The position numbers and the translations under genes are program-made. From DATEVL01 sp964448245 (lineage in GTDB: Bacteria > Chloroflexota > Anaerolineae > Anaerolineales > E44-bin32), in assembly GCA_964448245.1 (NCBI GenBank), contig CAYUWF010000027.1:1-24647 (forward strand): a stretch of DNA of 24,647 nt, written 5' to 3'. Shown in pieces: positions 15,912 through 23,685 of this stretch; position 1 is the first letter of the stretch; each line of letters begins with the position of its first letter. Under the pieces are notes generated by a model. It saw only the letters and a list, made by a program, of their open reading frames with translations, was not told the origin of the DNA and did not search any database.

Positions 15912-17381
15912 GTGCAGCGAGGGCCCAACGTCCTGCGCTTGATTTCGATCGGCCTGCTCGTCGCCGCGCTGGCGCTAGTCATCATCGAGCTCATCGCCTA
16001 CAGCCGAGAGCGGGCGCGCATGCCGGCCTCGCTCTCCGTGGCGGGCGTCGATGTCAGCGGGCTCGATCAGACCGAGGCCATCGAGCGTCTGCTGCAGGTC
16101 TACAGCATGCCGATCGAGGTCGTCTACCGCGACCAGGTCATCCAGGTGTCGCCGACGGCCGCCGGCTTCCGCCTCGACACCGAGGCCCTGATGGGCGCCG
16201 CCGAACTCGAGCGGACCGGTACGGATTTCTGGTCCGGGTTCTGGGATTTCCTGTGGAACCTCCCCAGCGATCCGGTGCGGATCCCGGTTAAGGCCGAGTA
16301 CTCGCGGGCGCAGCTCGAGACGGTCCTGCGCGACATCGCCGCCCGCTACGACGAGCCGCCGACGCTGGCCCAGCCGATCCCCGGGACGACCGAGTTCAGT
16401 CCGGGCGAGCCGGGCATCCTGCTCGACATCGCCCGAGCCGGCGAGCTTGTCGGGGAAATCATGTCAGAGCCGGAGAATCGACAGGTCGTGCTCCCGGTGG
16501 CCTCGGGCGTGGCGCCTCGGCCGGATTTCCACACGCTGCAAACCCTGCTGCAGCAGAACATCGATCTGGCCGGATTCGACGGTCTGGCGGCGATTTACGT
16601 GCGCGACTTGCGTACCGGGGAAGACTTGCATTTCGTCTATAACCGCAACCAGCTGACGAGCGCCGAGCCGGACCCGGCCTTCACCGCCGCCTCCATCATC
16701 AAGATCGGCATCATGGCTTCCTTCTACCGCTACTTCGACGAGCCGCTCGACGAGGAGGCCGATCGCTGGATGACGGAGATGATCACCCTTTCGGGCAATG
16801 ACCCGGCCGACTGGCTGATGGATCGCCTGTCGTCGTCGCGCGGTCCCCTGATGGTCTCCGAAACCCTGATGGACGCGCTCGGCCTGGAGAGCACCTTCCT
16901 GGCCGGATTTTTCCATCCTGGGGCACCTCTGCTCTGGCAGTATGTCACGCCGGGCAACACGCGCCCAGACCTCAACACACAGCCGGACCCCTACAACCAG
17001 ACGACCGCCACGGAAATGGGGCTGCTGCTCTCGGATATCTACGCCTGTGCCAACGGCGGGGGAAGCCTGCTGGCCGCCTTCCCGGGCCAGCTGAAGCCGG
17101 CGGAGTGCCAGCACATGCTGGACCTGCTAGCGGAGAATAAGATCGGAATCCTTCTGGAGGCGGGGGTCCCCGAAGGCACACGCATCGCCCACAAGCACGG
17201 CTGGACCGACTCCCCCTTGGACTCGATCGGTGACGCCGGAGTGATTTACTCCCCAGGCGGGGACTACGTCGTGGCGGTGTTCTTGTGGAACAGCCCGGAC
17301 ATGCTCTTCGAGCCGACCTCGACCCTCATCTCCCATCTCTCGCGCGCCATCTACAACTACTTCAGCCCGCCGATCAGCTGA
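15912..17381 (+). CDS. Membrane-anchored class A beta-lactamase-like serine hydrolase
   Basis: The 489-aa protein starts with a membrane anchor (residues about 9-29). A VanW/peptidoglycan-binding-like region follows (VAGVDVSGLDQTEAIERLL, then GFRLDTEALM). A serine hydrolase domain of the class A beta-lactamase type comes last: SIIK (Ser261, Lys264), SGN (294-296) where SDN is usual, and KHG (428-430) in place of KTG. It acts at the cell surface, probably on peptidoglycan or a D-Ala peptide; true lactamase activity is uncertain. The GTG at 15912 follows GGAGGGAG; a -10-like TATACT lies at 15887-15892. The longer frame from 15789 runs through repeat DNA. Confidence 0.82.
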   Translation: MQRGPNVLRLISIGLLVAALALVIIELIAYSRERARMPASLSVAGVDVSGLDQTEAIERLLQVYSMPIEVVYRDQVIQVSPTAAGFRLDTEALMGAAELERTGTDFWSGFWDFLWNLPSDPVRIPVKAEYSRAQLETVLRDIAARYDEPPTLAQPIPGTTEFSPGEPGILLDIARAGELVGEIMSEPENRQVVLPVASGVAPRPDFHTLQTLLQQNIDLAGFDGLAAIYVRDLRTGEDLHFVYNRNQLTSAEPDPAFTAASIIKIGIMASFYRYFDEPLDEEADRWMTEMITLSGNDPADWLMDRLSSSRGPLMVSETLMDALGLESTFLAGFFHPGAPLLWQYVTPGNTRPDLNTQPDPYNQTTATEMGLLLSDIYACANGGGSLLAAFPGQLKPAECQHMLDLLAENKIGILLEAGVPEGTRIAHKHGWTDSPLDSIGDAGVIYSPGGDYVVAVFLWNSPDMLFEPTSTLISHLSRAIYNYFSPPIS

Positions 17382-17421
17382 CCGCGCCGCGTCGACTCGG
17401 GAACTGCGAAGCGCAGGGCTC

Positions 17422-18762
17422 CTAGCGGACGCGCTCGAGATCCGGATTCTCGCCCGCCCGGCGGCCGACCTTGGCCATCGGGATCCACTCCCCGTCCAGT
17501 TCCACGCGTACAACATCAGCGGTGAAATCGGTGACGCTCGGGCCGGCATTGGCGAAGAGGGCCGAGCCCACGGCGTAGAGGTCGGCCGGGACGTGGTCCT
17601 GCTCGAAGCGGCGAATGCGATCGGCGGTGAAGCCTCCGGAGACGACGATGCGGACGGCGCGGCAGTAGTCGGCCGCCCGGGCCCGCCACCCGGCGGGCAG
17701 ATCCCACTTCTCCCAGGCGCGATCGAGGGCCTGACGAACGGCGAACACCAGCCGGGGGGTCACGCCCAGGTCCAGCTCGGGGTTGCCCAAGGGCGGCACG
17801 CCGACGTCGCGCAGCGCGCTCGACGTGTCGAGGCGGACGCCGTAGAGGACATAGCGCGCGGCGCCCGCCGGATCGTCCGCCTCCATCCTTTCGCGGTACA
17901 TCCGGAACATGCGCTCGACGGTCAGAAGAGAGTCCAGGACGGAGTCGTTGTTGAAGTCGACGAGGGCGATGCGCGGGATTTCGGGTGGGAGGGTGGCGGC
18001 GAAGGCGGCCATGGCCTCGGCCGTGTCGCCCAAGAAGCAGGCGATGGCGGCGTGGGCGACGGTGCCGCCGCCTGAGCCGCCCCACCAATCGCCCTGAGCG
18101 TCGGTCGAGATGAAGGCGCCCAGGCGCTGCGCGTGGTCCAGGTTGAAGCGCTGCACGGCGATGTTGTAGGCGTAGCCGTCGGCGGCCTGCGCCTCGTGCA
18201 AATCGAAACGGGCCGGGAAGAACAGCACCGGCTTGCCGGCCGCGGCGACAAGGGTGCTATAGACATTCGTCGCCACGCGCGAGCCGCGCGTCAGCACGCC
18301 CAGGGTCGGGGTCTCGAGCTGGGCGAAATCGCGATAACGCCCGCGCACCCGCAGGACGGGCCGGACGTGAGCCGGATCGCCGTCGCCTTCCACGACGGCC
18401 CCGTCGTGGACCGCCCACACCTCGAGCGCTTCCCACGCCTCGACGAATCGGTCGCCGTCCGATGCCCCCGAGGCATGGCGGAGCATGGCCAGGGACTTGT
18501 CGACTCCGACGACGATCGTCGGGCCCGGGCGGCGCGTGAACCACTGCATTTCGACACGCAGGTCACCGGTGACGATCTCCGCCGCTCCGCCGGGGACCGG
18601 CCGTGGTTGCTCGCCGGCGAAGGTGTAGCCCTGCGCCGCCAGCGCCGCCAGCATGCGGCTGATGTTGACGAAGTACTTGTCCGAATACCAGCCGCGCCGC
18701 ATCCGCTCGACATCGAGCTTGAAGACGTCGTTGGTCAGACGGGTGCCGTCGAAGATCGACAT
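17422..18762 (-). CDS. pncB: Nicotinate phosphoribosyltransferase
   Basis: The 446-aa enzyme makes nicotinate mononucleotide from nicotinate and PRPP in the Preiss-Handler NAD salvage route. It shows LTNDVFKLDVERMRRGWYSDKYFVN at the N-terminus, a core STDAQGDWWGGSGGGTVAH, IALVDFNNDS, LYGVRLDTSSALRD and the C-terminal phosphate-binding VSGGFTADRI...VGSALF. The ATG at 18762 gives the expected start. It is separated from the nicotinamidase-like gene by 147 bases holding an inverted repeat, and probably belongs to the same NrtR-controlled transcript. Length is close to the usual bacterial nicotinate PRTase. Confident on family; the substrate is supported by neighbours. Confidence 0.88.
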   Translation of the reverse strand: MSIFDGTRLTNDVFKLDVERMRRGWYSDKYFVNISRMLAALAAQGYTFAGEQPRPVPGGAAEIVTGDLRVEMQWFTRRPGPTIVVGVDKSLAMLRHASGASDGDRFVEAWEALEVWAVHDGAVVEGDGDPAHVRPVLRVRGRYRDFAQLETPTLGVLTRGSRVATNVYSTLVAAAGKPVLFFPARFDLHEAQAADGYAYNIAVQRFNLDHAQRLGAFISTDAQGDWWGGSGGGTVAHAAIACFLGDTAEAMAAFAATLPPEIPRIALVDFNNDSVLDSLLTVERMFRMYRERMEADDPAGAARYVLYGVRLDTSSALRDVGVPPLGNPELDLGVTPRLVFAVRQALDRAWEKWDLPAGWRARAADYCRAVRIVVSGGFTADRIRRFEQDHVPADLYAVGSALFANAGPSVTDFTADVVRVELDGEWIPMAKVGRRAGENPDLERVR

Positions 18763-18819
18763 CCAGGAGCCGCTCCGTTATTGGCTGAGCAAGATCTGCT
18801 CCCCCACCCCCTGCCCCCT

Positions 18820-18873
18820 CCCCCTCTCCGCCCCTTGAGCTGGCAGGCGAGGCTGCCCGGCGCGGAGAGGGGG
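18820..18873. repeat. Inverted repeat between pncB and the nicotinamidase-like gene
   Basis: CCCCCTCTCCGC (18820-18831) is inverted as GCGGAGAGGGGG (18862-18873), with flanking ACCCCC and TAGGGGGT extending the pairing. It resembles the G-run element at 15729-15800. On the transcript it could form a stem within the mRNA. Confidence 0.55.
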
Positions 18874-18909
18874 TAGGGGGTGAGGTCGACAGGCGCTCTC
18901 CCTCTCCAT

Positions 18910-19635
18910 CTAATCAATCGAGGCGACGACTTCGACGCCGTTGAGCATCAAGCTGTAGACGAAGACATGTTGGAGCACCCCGGCATCGTGGGGCACGGCG
19001 CCGGCGGCGGCTGCGGCGGCGACGGGAAAGTCGTAGGTATCGACGGCGTTCAGCGGCAGCAGGACGCGCCGCGCCAACTGGCGGGCGTTGGCATCCAGGC
19101 GCAGGTGCATCGCCAGTTGATAGGTGCACAAATCGGTGCAGTCGCCGACGACGAGGAAGCGCGTGACCTCGGGATGCGACTCGATCCAGGCCTGGAGGCC
19201 GGTGTGCAGTGCGGCATGGATCGAGTTCTTCTCGAAGACGACCATCCGATCGTAGAAGGGCAGCGCCCGGAATTCCGGGACGCTCTCGGATTCGGCCGAG
19301 CCACGCACGCAGTGAGGTGGGTACTGCGCGAACTCAACGGCCTCGGGATGATGTGTGTCCTGGGCCAAGAGAATGTGCCTCACACCGGCGGCCCAAGCGC
19401 TCTCGAAGAGGCGGACGATCGGAGGGATGATCGCCGCGATGCGCGGGCTGGCCAGCGGACCCTGGTGGCAGAAGCCGTTGATGACATCGACGCAGGCAAT
19501 GGCCGTCTGCGCCGCCGGGTGGAAGGCATCGTCGAGGGCCATCGTCGGCAGGGAGGCAAGCCATTCGTCGATGTAATGGAGGAAAGGCAAACCCTGGCGG
19601 ATCCACGGTGCGGTCGCGGTCTCGATGGTGTCCAC
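18910..19635 (-). CDS. Isochorismatase-family hydrolase, probable nicotinamidase
   Basis: The 241-aa protein has the cysteine-hydrolase fold with a likely triad Asp50 (CVDVINGF), Lys136 (VFEKNS) and Cys170 (GDCTDLC). The QDTHHP and YPPHCVRGSAE segments match the metal and substrate loops of nicotinamidases. The reaction would be nicotinamide to nicotinate, feeding the downstream nicotinate phosphoribosyltransferase. The start is a GTG at 19635 after GGGAGGG; the frame has no better ATG. It lies between nrtR and pncB, and its promoter holds the proposed NrtR operator. Substrate assignment rests on motifs plus context. Confidence 0.82.
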   Translation of the reverse strand: MDTIETATAPWIRQGLPFLHYIDEWLASLPTMALDDAFHPAAQTAIACVDVINGFCHQGPLASPRIAAIIPPIVRLFESAWAAGVRHILLAQDTHHPEAVEFAQYPPHCVRGSAESESVPEFRALPFYDRMVVFEKNSIHAALHTGLQAWIESHPEVTRFLVVGDCTDLCTYQLAMHLRLDANARQLARRVLLPLNAVDTYDFPVAAAAAAGAVPHDAGVLQHVFVYSLMLNGVEVVASID

Positions 19636-19679
19636 CGTACACTTACCCTCCCGCGGAAAAAGTGGACCTACAGGGTCCC

Positions 19680-19700
19680 TTGGTGTGTTGGTTACACTAA
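19680..19700 (-). promoter_or_regulatory. Candidate NrtR operator (GT-N7-AC palindrome)
   Basis: A 21-bp palindrome reads TTGGTGT-N7-ACACTAA with one mismatch between the arms. It has the GT-N7-AC core reported for NrtR sites. It sits immediately downstream of the proposed -10 box of the nicotinamidase-like gene, covering the start point, as expected for a repressor site. Confidence 0.72.
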
Positions 19701-19701
19701 G

Positions 19702-19730
19702 AGGTTATCATAGAAACGCGTCTTCTTCAA
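19702..19730 (-). promoter_or_regulatory. Promoter of the nicotinamidase-pncB operon
   Basis: On the minus strand TTGAAG (19725-19730) and TAACCT (19702-19707) are spaced by 17 bases. An alternative -10, TATGAT (19707-19712), overlaps it. Both place the start point in or next to the NrtR palindrome at 19680-19700. Confidence 0.5.
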
Positions 19731-19737
19731 GAAGACG
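19719..19737. repeat. Perfect 19-bp palindrome after nrtR
   Basis: CGTCTTCTTCAAGAAGACG is its own inverse apart from the central base. In the minus direction it lies 15 bases after the nrtR stop and is followed by CGTTTCTAT, so it may be a weak terminator separating nrtR from the next gene, or a second protein-binding site overlapping the -35 box. Confidence 0.5.
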
Positions 19738-19751
19738 GGTTTCTTCCCGGA

Positions 19752-20390
19752 TCAGGGGAAAAGACGGCGCGCTTTGACTTCCGCCACGGCATCGTCGCGG
19801 TAGCGGTACAGCCGGGCGGGGCGTCCCTCGCCGGAGCGCAGTCCCTTCGTCGCTTCGATCACGCCGCCACTCTGGATCCGCCGCCGGAAGTTGCGTTTGT
19901 CGAGCGGTTCGCCGAGGACGGCTTCATAGGCGCGCTGCAGCTCGCTCAGCGTGAAGGTCTCGGGAAGAAGCTCGAATCCGACGGCGGTGTATTCGAGCTT
20001 GTAGCGCAGCCGCGTCAGCGCGTACTGCAAGATGGCGCGGTGGTCGAACAGCAGAGGAGGTGGTTGGGCGGCGTCGTGCCATGCCCAGGTGTCACTATCG
20101 CGCTCCGGCCGTCCGCCGCTACGGAGCAAGCCGAGATAGACGCAGGAGACGATCCGTCGCCCCGGCACCCGAGCCGGGTCGCCATAGGTGTAGAGCTGCT
20201 CGAGATAGGCCTCGGCTTCGCCGGCGGCTTCCTGGAGGCACGCCTGCGCGATGGTCTCCAGAGATTGACCCTCGTCCAGTTCGCAGCCGGGGAGACGCCA
20301 GGACCCCCGATCGCTGCCCGCCTCCAGCAGGAGCCGGAGGCGGGACTCACGCAGGCTGAGGAGCACGAGGTCGACGCGCAGTTCCAGCAT
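19752..20390 (-). CDS. nrtR: NrtR-type NUDIX transcriptional regulator of NAD metabolism
   Basis: The 212-aa protein has an N-terminal NUDIX-like domain (VDLVLLSL, GSWRLPGCELDEGQSLETIAQACLQE in place of a full catalytic NUDIX box). A C-terminal winged helix follows: FELLPETFTLSELQRAYEAVLG, LDKRNFRRRI, GRPARLYRY. This is the NrtR fold: the NUDIX domain senses ADP-ribose-type metabolites and the winged helix binds DNA, usually repressing NAD biosynthesis or salvage. It lies upstream of nicotinamidase-like and pncB genes on the same strand. The altered NUDIX box (EAAGEAEA in place of REXXEEXGU) suggests ligand binding without catalysis, as is usual in this family. Confidence 0.88.
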   Translation of the reverse strand: MLELRVDLVLLSLRESRLRLLLEAGSDRGSWRLPGCELDEGQSLETIAQACLQEAAGEAEAYLEQLYTYGDPARVPGRRIVSCVYLGLLRSGGRPERDSDTWAWHDAAQPPPLLFDHRAILQYALTRLRYKLEYTAVGFELLPETFTLSELQRAYEAVLGEPLDKRNFRRRIQSGGVIEATKGLRSGEGRPARLYRYRDDAVAEVKARRLFP

Positions 20391-20407
20391 GGGTCGATGG
20401 GCGGCCC

Positions 20408-20436
20408 ACTATAGCCACGGAGGGAAGCAGGGTCAA
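20408..20436 (-). promoter_or_regulatory. nrtR promoter
   Basis: On the minus strand TTGACC (20431-20436) and TATAGT (20408-20413) are separated by exactly 17 bases, close to consensus. The start point would be near 20401, leaving about 11 bases before the ATG at 20390. No NrtR-like palindrome is seen here, so autoregulation is not supported. Confidence 0.65.
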
Positions 20437-20750
20437 GCGCCCCTCGCCCCTGACCCGCGCCGAGCCGCCCGGAGCGAAGTGTAGGGCCTCTCCCGACCGA
20501 AACGGCCGGGGAGAGAGCGGCACCGTCGCGCCTGATGCCCCGTCCCGGGCATGCCCCTTCGGGGTGCCCCGTCGGGGTGCGAAGCGCGACGAAGCGCGAC
20601 GAAGCGCGACGAAGCGCGATCACCGGCAGGTCATGAGTCCCTTAGCATGTTGCTGAAAAACCCTCTTCCCACCTCACCCCCCGACCTCCTCTCCGTGGAC
20701 AGGGCCCGGCTGCGCAAGCAATCGTGGCGGACCCGGGCTGAAGCCGGGGG
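20437..20750. other. Intergenic stretch with tandem and inverted repeats
   Basis: No gene is supported here. It holds short GC-rich hairpins (CCCCTTCGGGG near 20559-20569) and a four-copy tandem repeat (20581-20620). At 20732-20749 a CCCGGGCT/AGCCGGGG hairpin abuts the stop of the minus-strand hydrolase and may end its transcript. Confidence 0.55.
20581..20620. repeat. Four tandem copies of a 10-bp unit
   Basis: GAAGCGCGAC is repeated four times without gaps, the last copy ending in T instead of C. It lies between the nrtR promoter and the hydrolase operon. Copy number could vary by slippage; no function is evident. Confidence 0.85.
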
Positions 20751-21854
20751 CTACTCTTTCAAATAGCGGTTGAAGAACTCGATCGTCCGCAGCATGGCCG
20801 TGGAGAACGGCTCCGACAGGTTGTGGTCGGCGCCTTCGTACAGGTATAGCTCCGACGTGACGCCCGCCTGCTGGAGCTGCTGGTAGAGCAGCTCGGAGAA
20901 CTCATGCGGGACGCTGGTATCGGCCGTCCCATGGTGAAGCTGGAGCGGCCCGGAGAGATCCGCCAGGAAGCTGTTGGCCGAGATCGAGTCGAAGAAGGCC
21001 GGGTTCTCTTCCGGCGAGCCGTAAAGCGAGAACAGCCCCCCGCGCCAGCCGCGCAGCGAAGGGGTCGCGCGCGGTGTTCCGGAAGCCACCGGCGTCCGCC
21101 GCCAGCGCGTGATCAAGTCCTCGTAGGAGCCGACGACGCCCGCCCAGATCACCCCCGCCCGCAGCCCGGGATCAACGACCATCGCCCGCAGCGTGATGTA
21201 GCCGCCCATCGAATGGCCCCACATCCCGATTCGATCGGGGTCGGCGGCCGGAAAACGACGCATCGAGGCGACGGCGTTCAACACATCGACGACGTAGTCG
21301 GGAGACCCGTAGGCGCCGGTGGCCACGCCCTCCGAGTCGGCGTGCCCCCGATAGTCCGGCCGGAAGACGATGTAGCGGTTGCGCGCCAGGTTGTCGACAT
21401 AGGCGCTGTAGCGCTCGGTCGTCCGGTATTCGTCGGGCGGAATGTAGCCGTGGTTGAAGAGGATCACCGGCCAGCCGGAGGTCGGCGGCTCGCCGAACGG
21501 GATCGTCAGCAGGGCGTTGATGCGGAGACCGTCCGAGAGATAGGAGGCGATCGCCCGTGAGTAGTTCGCCCCCGGGGTAAGGCTCTCCTCGATCGTTACG
21601 TCGCTGCCGGGGTAGGCGCGCTGGCGCATGGACTCGATGGTCAGGGGATGGAGGGTGGCCGTCGGCGTGAGCGTGGGGCTGGGCGTGACGGTCGGGGAGT
21701 CCGTTGGCCCCGGCGTGTCCGAGGCAGGTGGGGAGGGAGTCGCCGCAGGGGGGAGGGGCGCCGGGCTACACGCGGCGAGGCCGAGCACGAGCCCCAGAAC
21801 CGCAAGCGCCACCCGGCCGCGCGATCCCCTGGCGCTCGACAGCCTTCGAGCCAT
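20751..21854 (-). CDS. Exported alpha/beta-hydrolase lipoprotein
   Basis: The 367-aa protein starts with a signal peptide and lipobox LAAC, followed by a Pro/Thr linker (about residues 30-68). An alpha/beta hydrolase of the prolyl-oligopeptidase/acyl-peptidase type follows. It has an oxyanion-side FNHGY, PDYRGH, the nucleophile elbow GHSMGG, an acid in HGTADTSVP and the catalytic His in EGADHNL. It acts at the cell surface, probably on peptides or esters. ATG 21854 is chosen because the upstream extension belongs to the neighbouring gene's shadow. Its start lies seven bases after the stop of the dienelactone-hydrolase-like gene, so the two form an operon. Confidence 0.85.
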   Translation of the reverse strand: MARRLSSARGSRGRVALAVLGLVLGLAACSPAPLPPAATPSPPASDTPGPTDSPTVTPSPTLTPTATLHPLTIESMRQRAYPGSDVTIEESLTPGANYSRAIASYLSDGLRINALLTIPFGEPPTSGWPVILFNHGYIPPDEYRTTERYSAYVDNLARNRYIVFRPDYRGHADSEGVATGAYGSPDYVVDVLNAVASMRRFPAADPDRIGMWGHSMGGYITLRAMVVDPGLRAGVIWAGVVGSYEDLITRWRRTPVASGTPRATPSLRGWRGGLFSLYGSPEENPAFFDSISANSFLADLSGPLQLHHGTADTSVPHEFSELLYQQLQQAGVTSELYLYEGADHNLSEPFSTAMLRTIEFFNRYLKE

Positions 21855-21861
21855 CACCGCC

Positions 21862-22833
21862 TCAGCCCGGCCGCACGTAGCGGTCGAACCACGCCAGGGT
21901 CCGGGCCCACGCGTCACGCGCCGCCTCGGGCGCATAGCGGGCCCCGGTGTCGTTGTGGAAGGCGTGGTCGACGTCCGGATAGATGACCTTCTCGTAGAGC
22001 TTGCCGTGCTGGCGCATGGCCGCCTCGATCTCGGGGATCCCCTGGTTGATACGGTCGTCGCGGCCGGCATAGATCGCCAGAACCGCCGCCTGGATGTTCG
22101 GGACCTCGGCGACCGAAGGGTGGGGCCCGTAAAAGGGCACCGCCGCCAGGAGCTCCGGCATGCGCGTCGCCACCAGCCATGTCACGCCGCCCCCGAAACA
22201 GAATCCGACCATACCGAGATGGGCGGCATCGGCGAAGGGCAGCCCACCCAGGTAGTCCCATCCGCTGCGGAAGTCGCCTACGAACTGGTCGGGCGGCTGG
22301 TTTCCCAGGACGCCGGGGACATTGGCCTCCCCGACGGCGGCGCTGCCGCCCTGGCGTGAAAGCAGGTCCACCGCCAGCGCGACGTACCCGGCCTTGGCCA
22401 GGCGGCGGGCGACGTCACGGATGTGTTCGGTGAGGCCGCGATTCTCGTGGCACACGAGGATCACCGGGAACCTGCCGGCCGCGTTCGGGCGGGCGAGGTA
22501 GCCGGAGACCTGCGCATCGGCGGCCGGGAAATCGACGGTTTCTCCCTGAACTGCGGGATCGTCCGCCGCGACCGTCCCGACGAGGGACGGCCCAGCGGTT
22601 TCTTCCGTCGAGGCCGCTGGCGTTACGGCTGGAGAGGTCGACGTCGGAAAGGAAGAGACCGTGGCGAGGGCCGCTTCAGGGGTGGAAGGTGTGCAGGCGG
22701 CGAGGATCGTCTCGGCGAAGACGAGGCTGCCTGTGACGGAGGCGATCAACTTGATCGCTTCCCGGCGGGGGAGGCGGCCTTCCTCGAAATCCTCGGCGAA
22801 CTCTTCGAAAAGGTAACGCTGAAAAGTATTCAT
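21862..22833 (-). CDS. Dienelactone hydrolase-family protein with export signal
   Basis: The 323-aa protein begins with a cytoplasmic helix, then RREAIKLI and a hydrophobic stretch ending in LAAC. This is a twin-arginine-like signal with a lipobox (Cys about 47), so it is likely exported and lipid-anchored. The catalytic domain shows VCHENRGL, the nucleophile GFCFGGG (Cys), an acid in YAGRDDRI and His in VDHAFHN, the Cys-Asp-His triad of carboxymethylenebutenolidases. The substrate is unknown. ATG 22833 follows AAGGAGA. It is the first gene of the operon with the lipoprotein hydrolase. A -10-like TAGAAT lies at 22957-22962 on this strand. Confidence 0.86.
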   Translation of the reverse strand: MNTFQRYLFEEFAEDFEEGRLPRREAIKLIASVTGSLVFAETILAACTPSTPEAALATVSSFPTSTSPAVTPAASTEETAGPSLVGTVAADDPAVQGETVDFPAADAQVSGYLARPNAAGRFPVILVCHENRGLTEHIRDVARRLAKAGYVALAVDLLSRQGGSAAVGEANVPGVLGNQPPDQFVGDFRSGWDYLGGLPFADAAHLGMVGFCFGGGVTWLVATRMPELLAAVPFYGPHPSVAEVPNIQAAVLAIYAGRDDRINQGIPEIEAAMRQHGKLYEKVIYPDVDHAFHNDTGARYAPEAARDAWARTLAWFDRYVRPG

Positions 22834-23009
22834 CGAAAGAGTCTCCTTGCTCCGGCGGTGGTGAGACCCGAAGGGGCCGGCAGCGACGAGCGAGAATTCG
22901 GGATCGCCTGGGGCAGGGAGGAGAGTGGAGGGCAGGCGTCGAACATCGGCGAGGGAATTCTAACGCGCGCCCGGCCGGAGACTCGCCGAACCGCCCGTGC
23001 CGGGTGGTC

Positions 23010-23618
23010 CTAGTCCGGCGGTAGAGGGTTGCCGCACTGCGGGCAGATCGTCGCCTCGGCCGGCGCCACGAAGCCGCAATTCGGGCAGCCGGTGGGCTGG
23101 ACCGGACCGAGGGGCGCGCCGCAGGCCAGGCAGGCCGCCACGCCGACCGGGTTGGCGGAGCTGCAGTAGGTGCACGTCACGCGCCGCAGCCGCTCCGAGA
23201 TCTCGTGCGAGGCGCCGGCGCTGTCGGCCGTCTGTGTCAGCACACTCCAGACGCGGTCGGCCATGCCGATCGAGGCCAGATCTTCGGCTAGGTCATCCAG
23301 CCGCGAGATCAGCGTCCAAGGATTCTTGAGCGCCCACAGACCGGTCTGGGCGAGACTGGCGGCGACGCCGAACCACGCCTGCTGCCCGATCTGCACCAAG
23401 ACGCCGTCCTCGATGGCCTGCAGTTGAACGGTGAGCGCCGTCGGCCCGCCCGAGGCCGGCCCCGGAGGCGATGCGATCTGCACCTCGATATGGTCACCCT
23501 GGCCGATCTGTTGGGCGCGCAGATTGCCGCGACCGAACTCGGCGATGAGCGCCTCGGCCATCCCCTGGGGTGATACCGGCCCGTGGAAGGTCCGGCGATT
23601 GACGACAGGTCCGAGCAT
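23010..23618 (-). CDS. Zinc-ribbon protein of unknown function
   Basis: The 202-aa protein has an alpha/beta N-terminal region with VNRRTFHGPVSPQGMAEAL and GDHIEVQIA. A helical middle carries a hydrophobic stretch and DDLAEDLASIGMADRVW. Two CxxC-type zinc ribbons close the protein: CTYC/CLAC and CPNC/CPQC. Such double ribbons bind zinc and often mediate protein or nucleic-acid contacts. I chose the ATG at 23618 because GAGG precedes it and the upstream extension overlaps the divergent gene's promoter. Function not recognised. Confidence 0.72.
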   Translation of the reverse strand: MLGPVVNRRTFHGPVSPQGMAEALIAEFGRGNLRAQQIGQGDHIEVQIASPPGPASGGPTALTVQLQAIEDGVLVQIGQQAWFGVAASLAQTGLWALKNPWTLISRLDDLAEDLASIGMADRVWSVLTQTADSAGASHEISERLRRVTCTYCSSANPVGVAACLACGAPLGPVQPTGCPNCGFVAPAEATICPQCGNPLPPD

Positions 23619-23654
23619 AGCTGCCTCGCGCACGGGTCGAACGAGGGCGCGTAG

Positions 23655-23660
23655 TATAAT
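23655..23660 (+). promoter_or_regulatory. -10 element of the SH3-like gene
   Basis: A consensus TATAAT precedes the gene by 26 bases to its ATG. The -35 region is weak. The following GCCGCG also follows the TATACT at 15887, suggesting a shared promoter style. It lies 37 bases from the start of the divergent zinc-ribbon gene. Confidence 0.5.
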
Positions 23661-23685
23661 GCCGCGGCTTTCGGCGGGCAAAGGC

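Noticed and set aside
20581..20620. Possible CRISPR-like repeats
   Set aside because: The units are 10 bp and directly adjacent, with no spacers and no cas genes.
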